Positions 1 through 11,302 of a stretch of DNA of 64,000 nt are shown here, one piece after another (the stretch's first letter is position 1; each line of letters starts with the position of its first letter). Below the pieces are notes generated by a model. That model did not search any database. It was not told the origin of the DNA and saw only the letters and a program-made list of their open reading frames with translations. The DNA is taken from contig LATX02000200.1 of assembly GCA_001466705.2 (NCBI GenBank), positions 2,265,407 through 2,329,406 on the forward strand. The letters run 5' to 3'. The position numbers and the translations under genes were made by a program. This DNA is from Moniliophthora roreri. Its lineage: Eukaryota; Basidiomycota; Agaricomycetes; Agaricales; Marasmiaceae.

Positions 1-190
1 AACATCTAGTGAAGAGATTCCTGTACCTACCAAAGTGCCACCCAAAGATTGCAAGACAAGCATGTTGTTGTCTGATTACAAGAAATTTGAGATGTGATTT
101 CACATTTTGCTTGAACAAAGAAATCAACCTGTTTGGTTTTGTCTATTGGGATAAATGGTGAGTTATTCTGATGTATAAAATATTGCCCAG

Positions 191-481
191 TAGCAACCAA
201 GGGGGGTGCAGGACCTAAATTTCCAGTCTGGGGTGGGGAGTCTGAACTTCATTAAGAGTTCTTTTGGACCTCACCTAAATCATGCCCCTGGCAGGCTTTT
301 TTCAGGCTTTGGGACCTCTTAAAATTGACATATTTACTTCATTATTTGAATTTCACCTATAGTTCCAAGGGTTTCTATACCCAATAAGGCAGGAGAGGGG
401 GTTAGTACCACTCCCACTCAGCCTTAGAATTTTTTTCAACCTCATATACTTATTAAGTTTTTGGACCCCCCTTGGTAGTGA
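191..481. repeat. MITE-like element with terminal inverted repeats
   Basis: The two ends are imperfect inverted repeats sharing the core ACCAAGGGGGGT: positions about 191-208 read forward and about 464-481 read on the other strand. The interior of about 290 bases is AT-rich and has no useful reading frame. This layout fits a small non-autonomous DNA transposon. I could not define a convincing target-site duplication, so the exact ends are uncertain. The flanks (1-190 and 482-590) show nothing recognisable. Confidence 0.5.
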
Positions 482-599
482 CCATGGATTATAGAATGCA
501 GGTGCTTGTATTGTACTATAGCACTTGAACACTCTAACTTAGATTGTTACCGAGTACTGGTCAAGTAGATACCCACTAATTTGCCATGCAGTGTCTCTG

Positions 600-775
600 C
601 CACTCTTTATGTCACTTGTTAACCCACTTTTGAACATGGCATCCTGCACCTTCCAGGGCCAAGGTCATCCTATCTTCCTTGAAGAGTCAAGACCAGGAAC
701 ACCCTCTGGTTCATTGAATGCACTCATTGTGACACAGGCAATGAGTGTACCAGGGATCTTCCCTATGCTATCACA
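600..775 (-). pseudogene. Fossil fragment of an AhpD-like gene (exon 2 copy)
   Basis: This stretch lines up in the same orientation with exon 2 of the AhpD-like gene next door (about 1596-1767). Shared words include GTTAACCCAC and a run around AACACC(C/T)TCTGGTTC. It is no longer open in the coding frame. Several CG sites of the intact copy are TG or CA here, for example CTCGTTAACC against TTGTTAACC. It is therefore a decayed partial tandem copy lying just downstream of the living gene. The stretch 776-914 continues as AT-rich sequence I cannot assign. Confidence 0.7.
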
Positions 776-914
776 TATATTGACCAATGTGTACTCTCAT
801 ACTCTTTGTCTCAATAGACTAGGCAATGGTCCCTTCCTACAGATTCAGCAGCTAGATCTACTCAGATTGCTGGCTGCACATGAACTCCAGCAGGAATTGC
901 CTGTTATAGCACTA

Positions 915-1900
915 TCATGTTAGTCCTTGACACTTGTCGCTCAACAGTAGAAGGAAACGAACTTCTTCCCTTTCTTCTCTGACTCTTTTCGACTCCTTCA
1001 CCACCACATCCATAACCTCCGGAACACCTTCCTTCCACCTCACCCCAACCAACTCTGAACATTGCATTGCAATCTCCCTTGCTGCTCTGACTTCTTCCAA
1101 GCTTGCACCTATGCGTCTAGCGCCAGCTAAATGCCAATTGATTTGTCGTGGCGTGTCGTTGCTGATTAATGCTGCGACAAGAGTGTATGAAGTCTCCAGG
1201 GTTGTGAGAACTTGCTGATTTTGAAGGGACGAATAAAAAGAGTACGTGAGTCCGTAGCCTATCGCGTTGGAGAACCAGCCTGGGTTTTACCATTCATCCT
1301 AGTGAGCATGCGGACAAATTTCATGAGGGTGCACACACCGAGATCAGGATATACTCTATCCAATAACCCCTGCACCTCTATAGCCGTGTCACCGTATAGT
1401 TCTTCAAAGAATGCTTTCCCACTTGCTGCATGGGCCGCTATTGATTTAGATGTATCTCTATCATTTCCTCATCTCATCAATACACGACGTAAGTGGAAAG
1501 GTATGTAACACGCGTACCTTAATACCTGCCGTTCCTTCAGCTCCTCCGGCATCACAGCATCCAAAGCCACTAGACTATTGATGGCCTTGGAATACCCGCT
1601 CGTTAACCCACTCTTGAATATTGCATCCCGTGTCTTTCGGGCCAGAGTCATTCTATCTTTCCCCTCTACCCCTTGAAGAGCGTACTGGAACACAATAGGA
1701 ACACCTTCTGGTTCGTTGGCTGCACTGAATGCGACAGAGGCGAGGATGTACCAGGGGTTTTTCCATACTGTTTATGAGCGAGTCAGTCGACGTGGTTGAG
1801 GTAAGATGAGGAGATACGCACCTTTACCGCTGCTGGATGGTGGATAGATACCCTGCATCCGGCGGAGGAACGAGGGCGTTATGCATGTCGCCGCAGACAT
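915..1900 (-). CDS. AhpD-like protein (carboxymuconolactone decarboxylase-like fold)
   Basis: This is a four-exon gene read on the minus strand: 1822-1900, 1518-1767, 1339-1457 and 915-1279. Introns have GT-AG ends, and the joined frame of 813 bases (270 residues) has no internal stop. The ATG at 1900 begins MSAATCITP. Family-like blocks include NPWYILASVAFSAANEPEG, RDAIFKSGLTSGYSKAINSL, FEELYGDTA, VYPDLGWFSNAIGYGLTY, and DTPRQINWHLAGARR followed by EVRAAREIAMQ. Fungal members of this family resemble AhpD alkylhydroperoxidases, but their physiological substrate is not established. I see no CxxC active-site pair, so peroxidase activity should not be assumed. The last 25 or so residues after GVPEV are unlike the family and run into decayed repeat sequence, so the natural C-terminus may have been replaced. 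Confidence 0.85.
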
Positions 1901-2256
1901 TGTTGGGACAGGGGTGGGGGATGGGAAAGAGATAGCTCCAGGGTCATGATAAGGGGCCTCGGCGGAAGAAATTCGAAACGGGAATAAGAGAATCATACAG
2001 TAATTATAAATACCGACACGCGTCGCGCTTGGAACTCGGAGGTCAGTCGCATCGCGTGCAATAATGACTGTGCATGCTTGTGAATGGAAGAATAGATACA
2101 GCCGGTATACTATACAACGTGGGAGGAATCTATCATCAGTGTGGGATATAAAACAATAAGTAACCCGTCGTAAGACACCCGGAAAGAATAGGACAACTAG
2201 TACAAAGCTGACAAGCGACACATCACAATGCTTCGTGACAACACAACCAATAGGGA

Positions 2257-5220
2257 TCACGTCGCACCTGCTTTTCCCTTTTCACCAAGATCCGTGATAT
2301 CCATATCGATCGCCATCTCGTCCCCTAAGCGTTCCATCGCCGAAGTAACCGCTGTCACCTTCTCCACTCCACACGTACATATCCTAACCAACGCCTTCTC
2401 ACCACCAAGCTCTGCAACGCGTCCAGTGCCCTCTCAGCCGTCATGTTCTTCGCCACGGACATACTACTTGATACAATCGGCCCTGCGAGTAGGACTCCAT
2501 GTAGCCTCGCTTCGATACCTTCGCGATCGCCAGCCTCCTTGGTTTGCGGCCTACACGAAAGCGAGGTGAACCGATACATGAGTACCCTGCAAGCTTATCC
2601 AGACAAACACGCACCGGAACTGAACCTTGAGGCGACACTTGTTCCCAGCGGCCCATTTCGTCAAAATCAATACTGGATCCAAACATACAGTGGGGCTCAA
2701 CATCTCCAACACTTGAATACTGCTCCCATGATAGCTTCAAATACGTCACTGATAGCTTTGGGGGGACCGTATCGCCACCTGTCGCATACGATCGTGGCTG
2801 CTAATGCTGCTTCGAGGTGAGGTACGTATTGTGCGATGGCGGTGGATAGCTCGACATTGTTAATCAGCATAATGTTGTGGATCTGGGGGTGCCAGATGGC
2901 GACCGATGGCGACCGATGACAGAGCAGGTGAGCAGACGGCTTTGGTGCGTGGAAGAGCGAGTTGGTGTGATGTTACACTTGGAAACTTTCTGTAAAGGTA
3001 GTGAATGACGACTAGGTCGAGGATAGCTGGATGATGCAAGAAAGTCGGTGTTGTGAGTTGAAAAAGGCGTACCATCACCGGGAAACTCGAGTCGCTGATA
3101 TGATGATGTTGCAGAGTATGACGAGAACGACGGATGTGTGACCGCTTCTCGTAATAATTCTCCATTGCAGAACTCTCAGGTCCGCCCGCATTGGTCGCAG
3201 TTGACCACCAGCGTACGTCCATGATCTGCTTCTGTGATCCCACTCCAATCTCGTACACCTTTGGGATGCGATAACAGATGCTCGATCACCTCGTAGTCGG
3301 GCTCCAGAGCGTCCGTAACGAGGGCAAGATACAAGCTCGGTGCAGCAGCGAGCGTAATTGTCGTCACCAAATGCCAAATCCCTAGTCGAGTATACTCCTC
3401 CAGCATCTTTCGCCGTACACCCTCTTCCTCCTCATCAAACGCCAACGGACTCCCACTACCCATTTCGAACGTCGAAGAGCCAGAATCAAATTGCACCACA
3501 GATAACAACGTGCCAGTGACCAAACCCACGATTAACACCCCATTCATATACACCGGGTGCATCCAAAGCCTGTCCCGGTCCCCCAAGCCCCACAGGCATC
3601 TAACCTAGACATTCATCGTCACCGGAATCTCTTCATAGTCTAAAAGCGGCCTCTTACCACATCCTCTGCCGCTTTCCCATTCTCAGAAGCTACCGGTAGC
3701 AAATACTCATCAAAAACATCCAGCTCTCTCAAACTCTTAACCGCTTTAAACGTTACAGCCCTCTTTGCTTCGTTCTTCGAATGCTTCAATGGTCCTTCGT
3801 ATGATAGACCGTTCGGATGGAGGGTAGACTGGCCGGAAGATCCAACGTGGCTTGAGAGTCTCCCGTGCATACCGGAACGTGGGGAGCGGTGTAAAGGTCG
3901 CGCAGGCCATAGGTGGTTTAAGAGAGCAATGGAGTTGTCGTAATTGACAAAAACCGACGTATGTGGTACAACGTATCGTTCACGGTCTTGCATATCCAAC
4001 TCCACTTCTTCGTTCACGTCTGAATCCGCATCTTCATACATGGCTTCTTCTGGGAAAGTCTGAGGCCGAGAGACATTGTATATCATTTAGGCGCACCTCA
4101 GCTTGCAGAAATGCTTCGTATTTTGCTCGGGAAATGATGTCGCCTTCAAGAAGCATGACGATGAATTTCGATATTTCATTTCTGGCGCGGCCGCGGGATT
4201 GGACGTAGGCTACCAGGTGTTGGAGGGGGTCGAAGCGGATGACAGTGTCGCACGTCTATTAGCGGTGTATCAGTTAACTATGCAAAGGAAGTTAGACCAG
4301 GATCACTTACTGGGAAATCGAGCCCTTCTTAAGCGACGGAGGTAGCAAATACTGTAGTAACATTAGAAAACCTGGGCCCTGGGCCGGAGAATACGAGAGA
4401 AATGACGAACAGAGATTGATTGTGCCTTCCGGAGGAAGCTTCACCACATTAGGGTCACGACTACATTTCAAAGTGCCTCTCAAGGACTCTAACATTCCCA
4501 CAAAAATCTCCGCATCCGACCAGTCCTTTCAACTCTTCAATGTATGGGAGCACCCTAGCAAGTGTAGCCAGGATATCCACCAGTGTCTTGGGTGTACACC
4601 ATTCCAAAGGTACTGTGAGGTAGAAGAAAGTGGTCAGACGGAATGCTATAGAACTGTTCGTAATCCACAAGTCGATGATATCGCCAAAATGTTTTGAAAA
4701 ATCTTCCATCGTTGTGTGTGGAACGTTGATAACGAGGCCATCGCTAGTACTGGGATGTAGAAATAGCCTTTCTCATCTCCATGAAAAGATATAGAGAGGC
4801 GCAGTAGGGTCCGAGATTGTCCGAGGCGACGTGGTGTCGACATTCGATAACTGGCCAGTATTCTGCTATGGCTGATAGAGTTGCGCGATCAAATACGTTG
4901 ATACAAGACCATGACGAAGGTTCGGGATAACTAGATTGTTCGAGTGAAATGGGATACTCTTGGATGACCTATTGGCGCCTTGGAGTTAGCGATAGACAGC
5001 CATCTTGAGAAGTTGAACTCACCTCAACAGGTCTCGGTGTGTGCTGCGCCAACTCATCAACATGATCCAGTACACCAATAACTTGCGCGTCTATGTTGGT
5101 TTGGGGTATGTTGAGAGAAACGATAGGGTTCTTCGCGTTCTGTATAGGCGAAGCAGTCAGGCCAAAAACTTTTGGACGATCCCCTGGTGAAAGGAGCATG
5201 TATTCTCGTCAACTTCTTCG
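2257..5220 (-). pseudogene. Dicer-like RNase III gene, truncated and frameshifted
   Basis: Read on the minus strand, the family blocks appear in order. They are the end of the first helicase lobe (RPKVFGLTASPIQNAKNP, about 5170), HVDELAQHTPRPVEV, VPLEWCTPKTLVDIL (about 4600), EGLDFP, then FDPLQHLVAYVQSRGRAR (helicase motif VI, about 4170). After these come the Dicer dimerisation domain ending RELDVFDEYLLPV (about 3700), a platform/PAZ-like block (NPVF-like MHPVYMNG to LVVNCDQCG, 3190-3570), an RNase III domain (THPSFSS, QRLEFPGDA, ILDLVVIHYLYRKFP, about 2930-3150), and a dsRNA-binding-like tail. Dicers cut double-stranded RNA into small RNAs. This copy cannot do so. The ATP-binding and DECH half is absent. 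The first RNase III domain is missing between about 3160 and 3190. A TAA at 4329-4331 replaces a conserved Glu codon. A 10-base tandem duplication at 2895-2914 shifts the frame. Further indels lie in the dimerisation domain and near the C-terminus. Confidence 0.88.
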
Positions 5221-6172
5221 TCTCCTTGTTGAGAAAGGAACTGGCAGAACATCAAGTCCACATAAGTCCATCATGGACAAGCCCGTTCGTCTCTTCTAGA
5301 CGGCGCTGTTGATGTTTGGAGCTCTTGTATGGGCCTAGGATACAACGATGGAAGAAGTACGCTGTGGTGTTGCTGGGGGGAGTGGGGTGGGACAAGCCGT
5401 AATGCATATAACATGAAGCCCCGTATGCTTGGTGTTCGAGTTTTCAAGTAAAGAATGGGTTCACCATCCCTGGAAAATAGCAGCGGCCTCCACGACGAAT
5501 CGAAAGTTGGAAACAGATACTACATAAACCACAGGTGTCCTGCAATCTCTTCTTTCTCTGGGTCGGTATTTGTGTCAATTTGAGCAAGCGAAGCTGAGGC
5601 CGAGGTGGTGGAGGGAGCAAAATTCGCCAAAGCATCAGTTGCCTTGTTGGACTTTAACCTGTGTCTCTCATCCAGAGAAGGCGATCACACTGTTCTCCTT
5701 TTTGAATATCACCTCATACAGGCCTTGACAGGATCATCGATACCCAATTTATTGCAACAGGCTACAACGATACTCAATTCCAAGTGTTATTGCGCTGGAT
5801 ACGAGTCTCTGGACATTATCCTCCCTCAAAATGGAGCAATGATATTGGTCAGTGAGTAACAGAAGACGGTTCCGCGTATCTAATCGAGTCCCCGCCAGAA
5901 CGTATTCTCGCTCACAGGTTATTGATTCATTCTACTTAACATCTTCGCCCATTTCGGGAGTGATTTCCTTTACCATATGTCACCAGGTGTCTGACTGCAA
6001 TCTCCGACGGTGGCACATACGATAAGCATGTGCAGCGCGGACCCGGCTGATCTACATAAATAGGACCTTGTTTCTTCCTTCCTTCAACTGTCATAGTGGC
6101 ACCGAGGTATTTATACTGCAGTTGTGTAAGTCCCAGACTTTAGTTGACATTCCATCTTACTCGTACCATCTG
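5221..6172. other. Unassigned intergenic stretch
   Basis: This interval lies between the broken Dicer-like gene and the P450 start. It holds an 84-codon open frame at 5605-5859 (+) that I do not recognise. I found no DECH helicase remnant upstream of the Dicer fragment. A TATA-like ACATAAATAG occurs at about 6053, about 120 bases before the P450 start codon, and may be its core promoter. Confidence 0.4.
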
Positions 6173-8287
6173 ATGTACTTCCCACATTATTCAGTTGCCC
6201 TGGGACTTCTGGCCGTCTTCGTGATTTGGTATCGCAGGTCAATCAGACGTTTCTCACGATATCCTCCAGGTCCTAAGCCATGGCCTCTTATTGGGAATCT
6301 CCTTGATGTTCCTTCAACGAAGCCTTGGAAGACGTTCTCCGAATGGGGCCGTTTGTATGGTATGATCGTTCTCCTGTCTGGAATGTTTAGTTTTGACGAG
6401 ACATCATCCAGGAGATCTTGTTCACTTTGAAATTCTCGGAAAGCATAACATAGTCATCAATTCTCGTGGACTCGCTCATGAACTGTTTGAGAAACGGTCT
6501 CGAATCTACTCAGACCGACCATATCTTGTCACAGGTGACCTGTACGTTCGGTTCGCCGTACTTTTAATCTTCAGGTCTCAACTCAACGTATGGTTTAGAA
6601 TGGGCTGGACGACCGTTAGTGTCGGTAAGTCTTCGTTTTGACGCTCCTACTCTCGCAAACAGTCATTTCGGTATGTAGCCTTCGCCCCATACGGCGAAAC
6701 ATGGCGCCAGCATCGTCGAATCATTCAGGAGGGGCTTCGAGACTCGGCTGTATCGGAATATCTACCTGTTCAGATGGAGAAGACCCGAGAGTTCCTTGTA
6801 AATCTACTGAATGACCCAAACAACTTTCGCGCCCACATCCGAACGTGAGCGATGCTATTTTGCGCATATCTCAAGTAGCTAACTCGAGGGATGCCAGCCT
6901 GGCTGCCGCAATCATAATAGGCGTGACGTATGGCCATGATATTGCTTCGACTAATGACTACTTTGTCCAATTGGCTGAAAAGGCTATTGGGACTTTGGAC
7001 AGTTGGGGGAGACCTTCCGTTATCGTGAATATCTTTCCTTTCATGCGTCATCTTCCCGCATGGTTGCCGGGGTGTGGTTTCCAGCACATTATGCGCCAGA
7101 GTCGGACGTGGGTTGATGATATGATCGAAAAGCCTTATGCTCTCGCAATCGACCGGATTGTACGTGTTTACATCCATCTCTTGCATGATTTCGATTTGAT
7201 ATCGCTTTTAGAATTCTGGCTCCAATACGAAACCATCGCTTTTGGCCAAATATCTGGATCGATCCCGGTCCACTGGTAAGGATGTCCCTGAGCAAGTGCT
7301 TGTAATCAAACGTGTCTGTGGCAATGGATATGCCGGTGCGACCGATGCATTTCTCACAAGTATCCTCAGTTCTGATATTGATTGTCTAGCTGGTGCTGGC
7401 ACTGTATGTTTCTCTCCGGAGATCGTCAATAGTGTTGACTTGAAATTGCTTGTGTAGACGGTAGTAGCATTCGCGTCGTTTTTCTTAGCGATGGCAATCT
7501 ATCCTCAGGTGCAGAAGCGAGCTCAAGGAGAGATCGACCGCGTCATTGGCAAAGATCGACTACCAACCTATGATGACCGTCCAAAGTTGCCATACATTGA
7601 AGCGGTCTTGCGGGAAACTTTGCGTTGGCATCCGGTGGCACCTCTCGGTCTCTTCCATGCAGCACTCAGTGACGATACTGTTAACGGATACTACGTGCCT
7701 AAAGGTCTGTACTGTCAATTCCAGGTCCAATAGTCTGATCTGAATCGAGCCGTCAGGTGCCCCCATCGCTGCTAACATATGGTAGATCGTTTACTCTCCT
7801 TCATTCCACCCTTATGTTTTATGCTTTCTCCCTAGGGCTATGACACGGGATGAAAGTGTATACTCGGACCCTGAGTCATTCGTTCCCGAAAGATACCTGA
7901 CAGAGGATGGTACATGCAACGATGACGAGATGACTTTCATTTTTGGATTCGGTATGTGGATTGTATCCCGCTATCCTCTCGTTTGCATGTTAATAGATAG
8001 CTCCCAGGAAGGCGCATTTGTCCTGGGCGGCATTTGGCTTCGGAAAGCTTGTGGGCTGGAATGGCTTCGGTCTTGGCCGCTTTTGATATTACGAAAGCGA
8101 AGGATGAAGCTGGAAATGAAATCGAAATAGATGCTGCTTACTCGGACGGTGTAATTAGGTACGGGAATGCCCGTTGGATTAATGGTCATCTCTAACTCAG
8201 CTATCTAGTCACCCAGGAGAATTTCGTTGCAGCATTACGCCAAGGTCGGACAAAGCGAGGGCTCTCATCTCGGGATTAGCTGTCTGA
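6173..8287 (+). CDS. Cytochrome P450 monooxygenase (OmtA/sterigmatocystin oxidoreductase-like)
   Basis: Twelve exons join to a 508-codon frame with no stop: 6173-6359, 6412-6541, 6599-6624, 6679-6844, 6898-7159, 7212-7335, 7391-7404, 7458-7704, 7757-7781, 7836-7951, 8008-8158 and 8209-8287. The protein begins with a membrane anchor (residues about 6-17) and a proline hinge, YPPGPKPWPLIGN. It then has FAPYGETWRQHRRI (helix C), ETLR (ExxR), FVPERY (PERF) and the haem loop FGFGRRICPG with the ligand Cys. It should sit in the ER membrane, take electrons from P450 reductase and insert one oxygen atom into a lipophilic substrate. The family is large in mushrooms and the substrate cannot be read from sequence. 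One oddity is that the oxygen-binding I-helix reads AGAGTT instead of the usual AG-x-(D/E)-T-T. This motif is encoded mainly by a 14-base exon. Confidence 0.9.
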
Positions 8288-8974
8288 AGCCCTCTATCTT
8301 TGCTCAATTCCAACATTGTGTGTTTGTCCATGATTGAAGGTTTATTTCTTGTTCGTCGAGGGACGAAGTATAAAGATGCGTATATCAGCAATCAATTGCT
8401 GGTTGTGGACGGTCAAGCGAATGGCTGCTTCTACCCATTTAAAATCACTATAAATGCCTATATATTGTTGTTGGAACTGCATCACGATATAGACCCCTTT
8501 GAGCTCTACCTCTCTCGAAAAGTTGAGAATGCATTATGATCGAACGCGCCAATGGCATCTCTGCATCATTTCGTCGTTACCGTTTCTCTTTAAACATTCA
8601 AACACTCAAAGTTGGCACTTCGCGCTGCCATCAACATGAGTCCTAGAACCAAACGAAGCTGAGCGGGGACGTTATCGAACCGTCGCGGTTCGATCCGGCT
8701 GCGCCTCACCGTCACGCAACTTAGAAATCTTTCTCCATGACCTGCAGTGATTGGCCTGCAGTGATTGACCTCAGTCTTGTTCAACATGTCCTCGAAAGAA
8801 ACGCGCCGAATCAGTCAACTCTGCGCAAAGCTCAAATGATCGTATATGTGGGTCCTGATGCGTTCGGACTGTCGAATCTCAATAATCATGAATCTGTCAA
8901 GAATGCACAGCATCTCCAGTGACATTCCAAAGAACCTTGCAAGGATAACGAGTATTACACAGCAAGAGCCTGGG
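8288..8974. other. Intergenic region with a short hairpin and a 14-base tandem repeat
   Basis: No gene was recognised between the P450 stop and the DUF6535 start. At 8674-8694 there is a perfect inverted repeat, ATCGAACCG - tcg - CGGTTCGAT. At 8741-8768 the 14-mer CCTGCAGTGATTGG/A is repeated twice in tandem. The GGTTCGATCC part resembles a tRNA T-arm, but no cloverleaf forms around it. Both lie within 300 bases of the next start codon and could be promoter elements. Confidence 0.5.
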
Positions 8975-11302
8975 ATGTCTACGGCTAGTCTGGTAGGTGC
9001 GCTCGACGGAACTCGGATTGTCTTGCTTACTGCTTCCATTCAGCGACCAGACGCACAGTTGGAAGATGCAGCAGAAGAGGCCAAGGAAGCGAAGAAACCG
9101 ACTTTGCTTCAATCATGGGAGAAGCTATTGAAGGAGGTAGCGAGATACGACGACGATATGGTGAAGAATTGGAAGGAAGACATTGATACGCTATTGGTCT
9201 TCGTGCGGCTGTTTGATTTATGTTGCTCCAACTAATTTTAATGTGCTGTGTAGGCCGGTTTGTTCTCCGCCGTCGTCACAGCTTTCACTATCGAGTCGTA
9301 CCGATGGCTTGCCGAGGACCCTGCAGACATCACTGTAGCTCTCCTCACACAGATATCCCGTCAGCTGAACGCATCGCAGACCATTACACAAGACCTACCA
9401 CTGTTCCAACCAGAAAGAGCCTCCATCCGCATTAATTGTTTCTGGTTTCTCAGTCTCATCTTCAGCCTCACATCCGGGCTGTTCGGTCTGCTCTGCAAAC
9501 AGTGGTTACGCGAACATCAGCGCGATACGCCAACACGAACACCAGGAGAAGCACTCGCGCTACGGCAGCTGCGTCGAGACAGCTTTGAGAAGTGGGGAGT
9601 TTCGTCGTTTTTATCGGCGCTGCCTATACTTCTCGAAGTCGCACTGCTTCTGTTCTTCGTTGGAGTTTTGGAACTCCTCTGGAGTCTACATTCAATCCCC
9701 TTTGCTGTTTGCTTGGTTGCAGTCATGCTCAGCGCAGGGTTATACTTTTTCACCACGCTCTTACCGACACTGAAGGTCCCACGAGACCAAATGAACGATA
9801 TACGTGATCATTTCTTCGGGAAGTTGTCGTATCAGCTCATCTGCCCATACAAGTCGCCACAATCGTGGGGGATTTATCAGCTCTCCCGCAGCCTGATTCG
9901 TCCTTTACTCCGATTAGGATTCGCGAAGAACGTTGTCCAGAAACACTTTCGAGCATTATGCGATCACGTTGAGTCTCCGACCTCGGACTGGTCTTCGTTT
10001 GATCTCCAGGTGGTCAGACAATTCGACCAGGGTGTCCCTCTTGGATTATCTACCGATGCTCTGGAACTGAAACTGTACGAACTGCGCGCCTTTGAATGGG
10101 TGTTCACCATGTTTCGCGACAGTCCATCGATGATACCCCACCTTCAGAATGTCTTTGGAACCATACATCCTTCAGTGGCAGCGTCGGTCATCTTTGGAAG
10201 ATGGGATATCACATTGTGGCATCACGTCTCCGTGTCCGATATTGAGTTTGGGCTCAAATTTGGCCGAATACCATATCTACATCCAGACCTAACAGACCTA
10301 ACCTGGCATGGTGCGCCTACGCCCGCCATGAGTGATCCATTCCTACAACATTCCGAGGGGATTAATTTACTCTTCTGTCACCAGTACTGGATGGCAATGA
10401 CACGCAGGGGCAACCTTGGAATGTTCATGAATGAACTCTTTGATCTGGAGCGGGCAAACCTGCAACAATCCATTGGACTCCGTTTTGTCATCCCATTTCC
10501 TGTCGTCGATCTATTATGGAAGCATGAAGATCCTGTTGTCCGGAGGCAGAGTCTGCAATCACTTCGGTTCTTCGAGGAAGCTTGGAAAATATGTGCAGGG
10601 TATGATGAAGAACGGCACGATTGGGAGCGCATAGTTTTCGTTGCGGTCCTTGCGAAACATATGAACGATCCAGATTGTATTTCGGAGCTATTGACGAGCA
10701 AGCAGGGACAGGCATTCATCAGATTCATCCATAAAGAGTTGATAATACGGCGGCTCTATCATCATCGATTCATGATTTTTACACCGGAATGGCACCAAGC
10801 GATCCAACGGACACAGAAAGTTGGGAACCTGCCTTTTGACTACTTCCTACCCCTTCCCGAGGACTGGCCACACAATCCATCTTTACCAGTGTCATATCCC
10901 ATCCAACATTCCTCCGAGACAGTACCAAGCATCAAATCGAACGACGAGATGATGGAGATCCTTATCGGGAATGCTAGTGAACGATTTAGTCCGCTCAACG
11001 GAGACCGATTTCACGATTTAAAGTCCTCTGGTATTCACAAGTCGGATGGAAATAGCATTCCGGTTGCGCAGCAGCGTTGGTCATTGGGCCAATGGACGGG
11101 CGAAGATCTTGGTATGCAGAGTGTAGTAGAACAGTTCGAGATGGAGAACACCGTTGTGGATGCGGCCTTAGGCCACTTTGGAGATGTCGTGGTTAGTATG
11201 GAGAGCACACATGAAGGTTATACAGAAGATACAGAAGATAATTGTACTAATGGTCACCGTCGTGATCTGACAGAGAAGGAGGTCAGTACTGAGGAGGAGT
11301 AG
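8975..11302 (+). CDS. DUF6535-domain membrane protein
   Basis: Three exons (8975-8992, 9044-9202, 9254-11302) give a 741-residue protein in frame. Residues about 30-60 carry the family-like block VARYDDDMVKNWKEDIDTLL. The intron at 9203-9253 joins this to VFAGLFSAVVTAFTIESY, the first membrane segment. More hydrophobic segments follow (CFWFLSLIFSLTSGLFGLL; ILLEVALLLFFVGVLELL; a last one near PFAVCLVAVMLSAGLYFF), then a long soluble C-terminal part. DUF6535 proteins are abundant in agaricomycetes and have no known function. The start is the least certain part: in-frame ATGs also exist upstream (from 8846). The acidic tail, rich in E, T and D, ends at TAG 11300-11302. Confidence 0.85.

Noticed and set aside
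3963..4345. Plus-strand frames opposite the Dicer-like locus
   Set aside because: The minus strand carries clear Dicer motifs here, so these are shadows.
5605..5859. 84-codon frame upstream of the P450
   Set aside because: No family resemblance and no splice context; left as unassigned.
8686..8700. GGTTCGATCC resembling a tRNA T-arm
   Set aside because: No acceptor stem, D-arm or anticodon arm can be formed around it; it is one half of a short hairpin.
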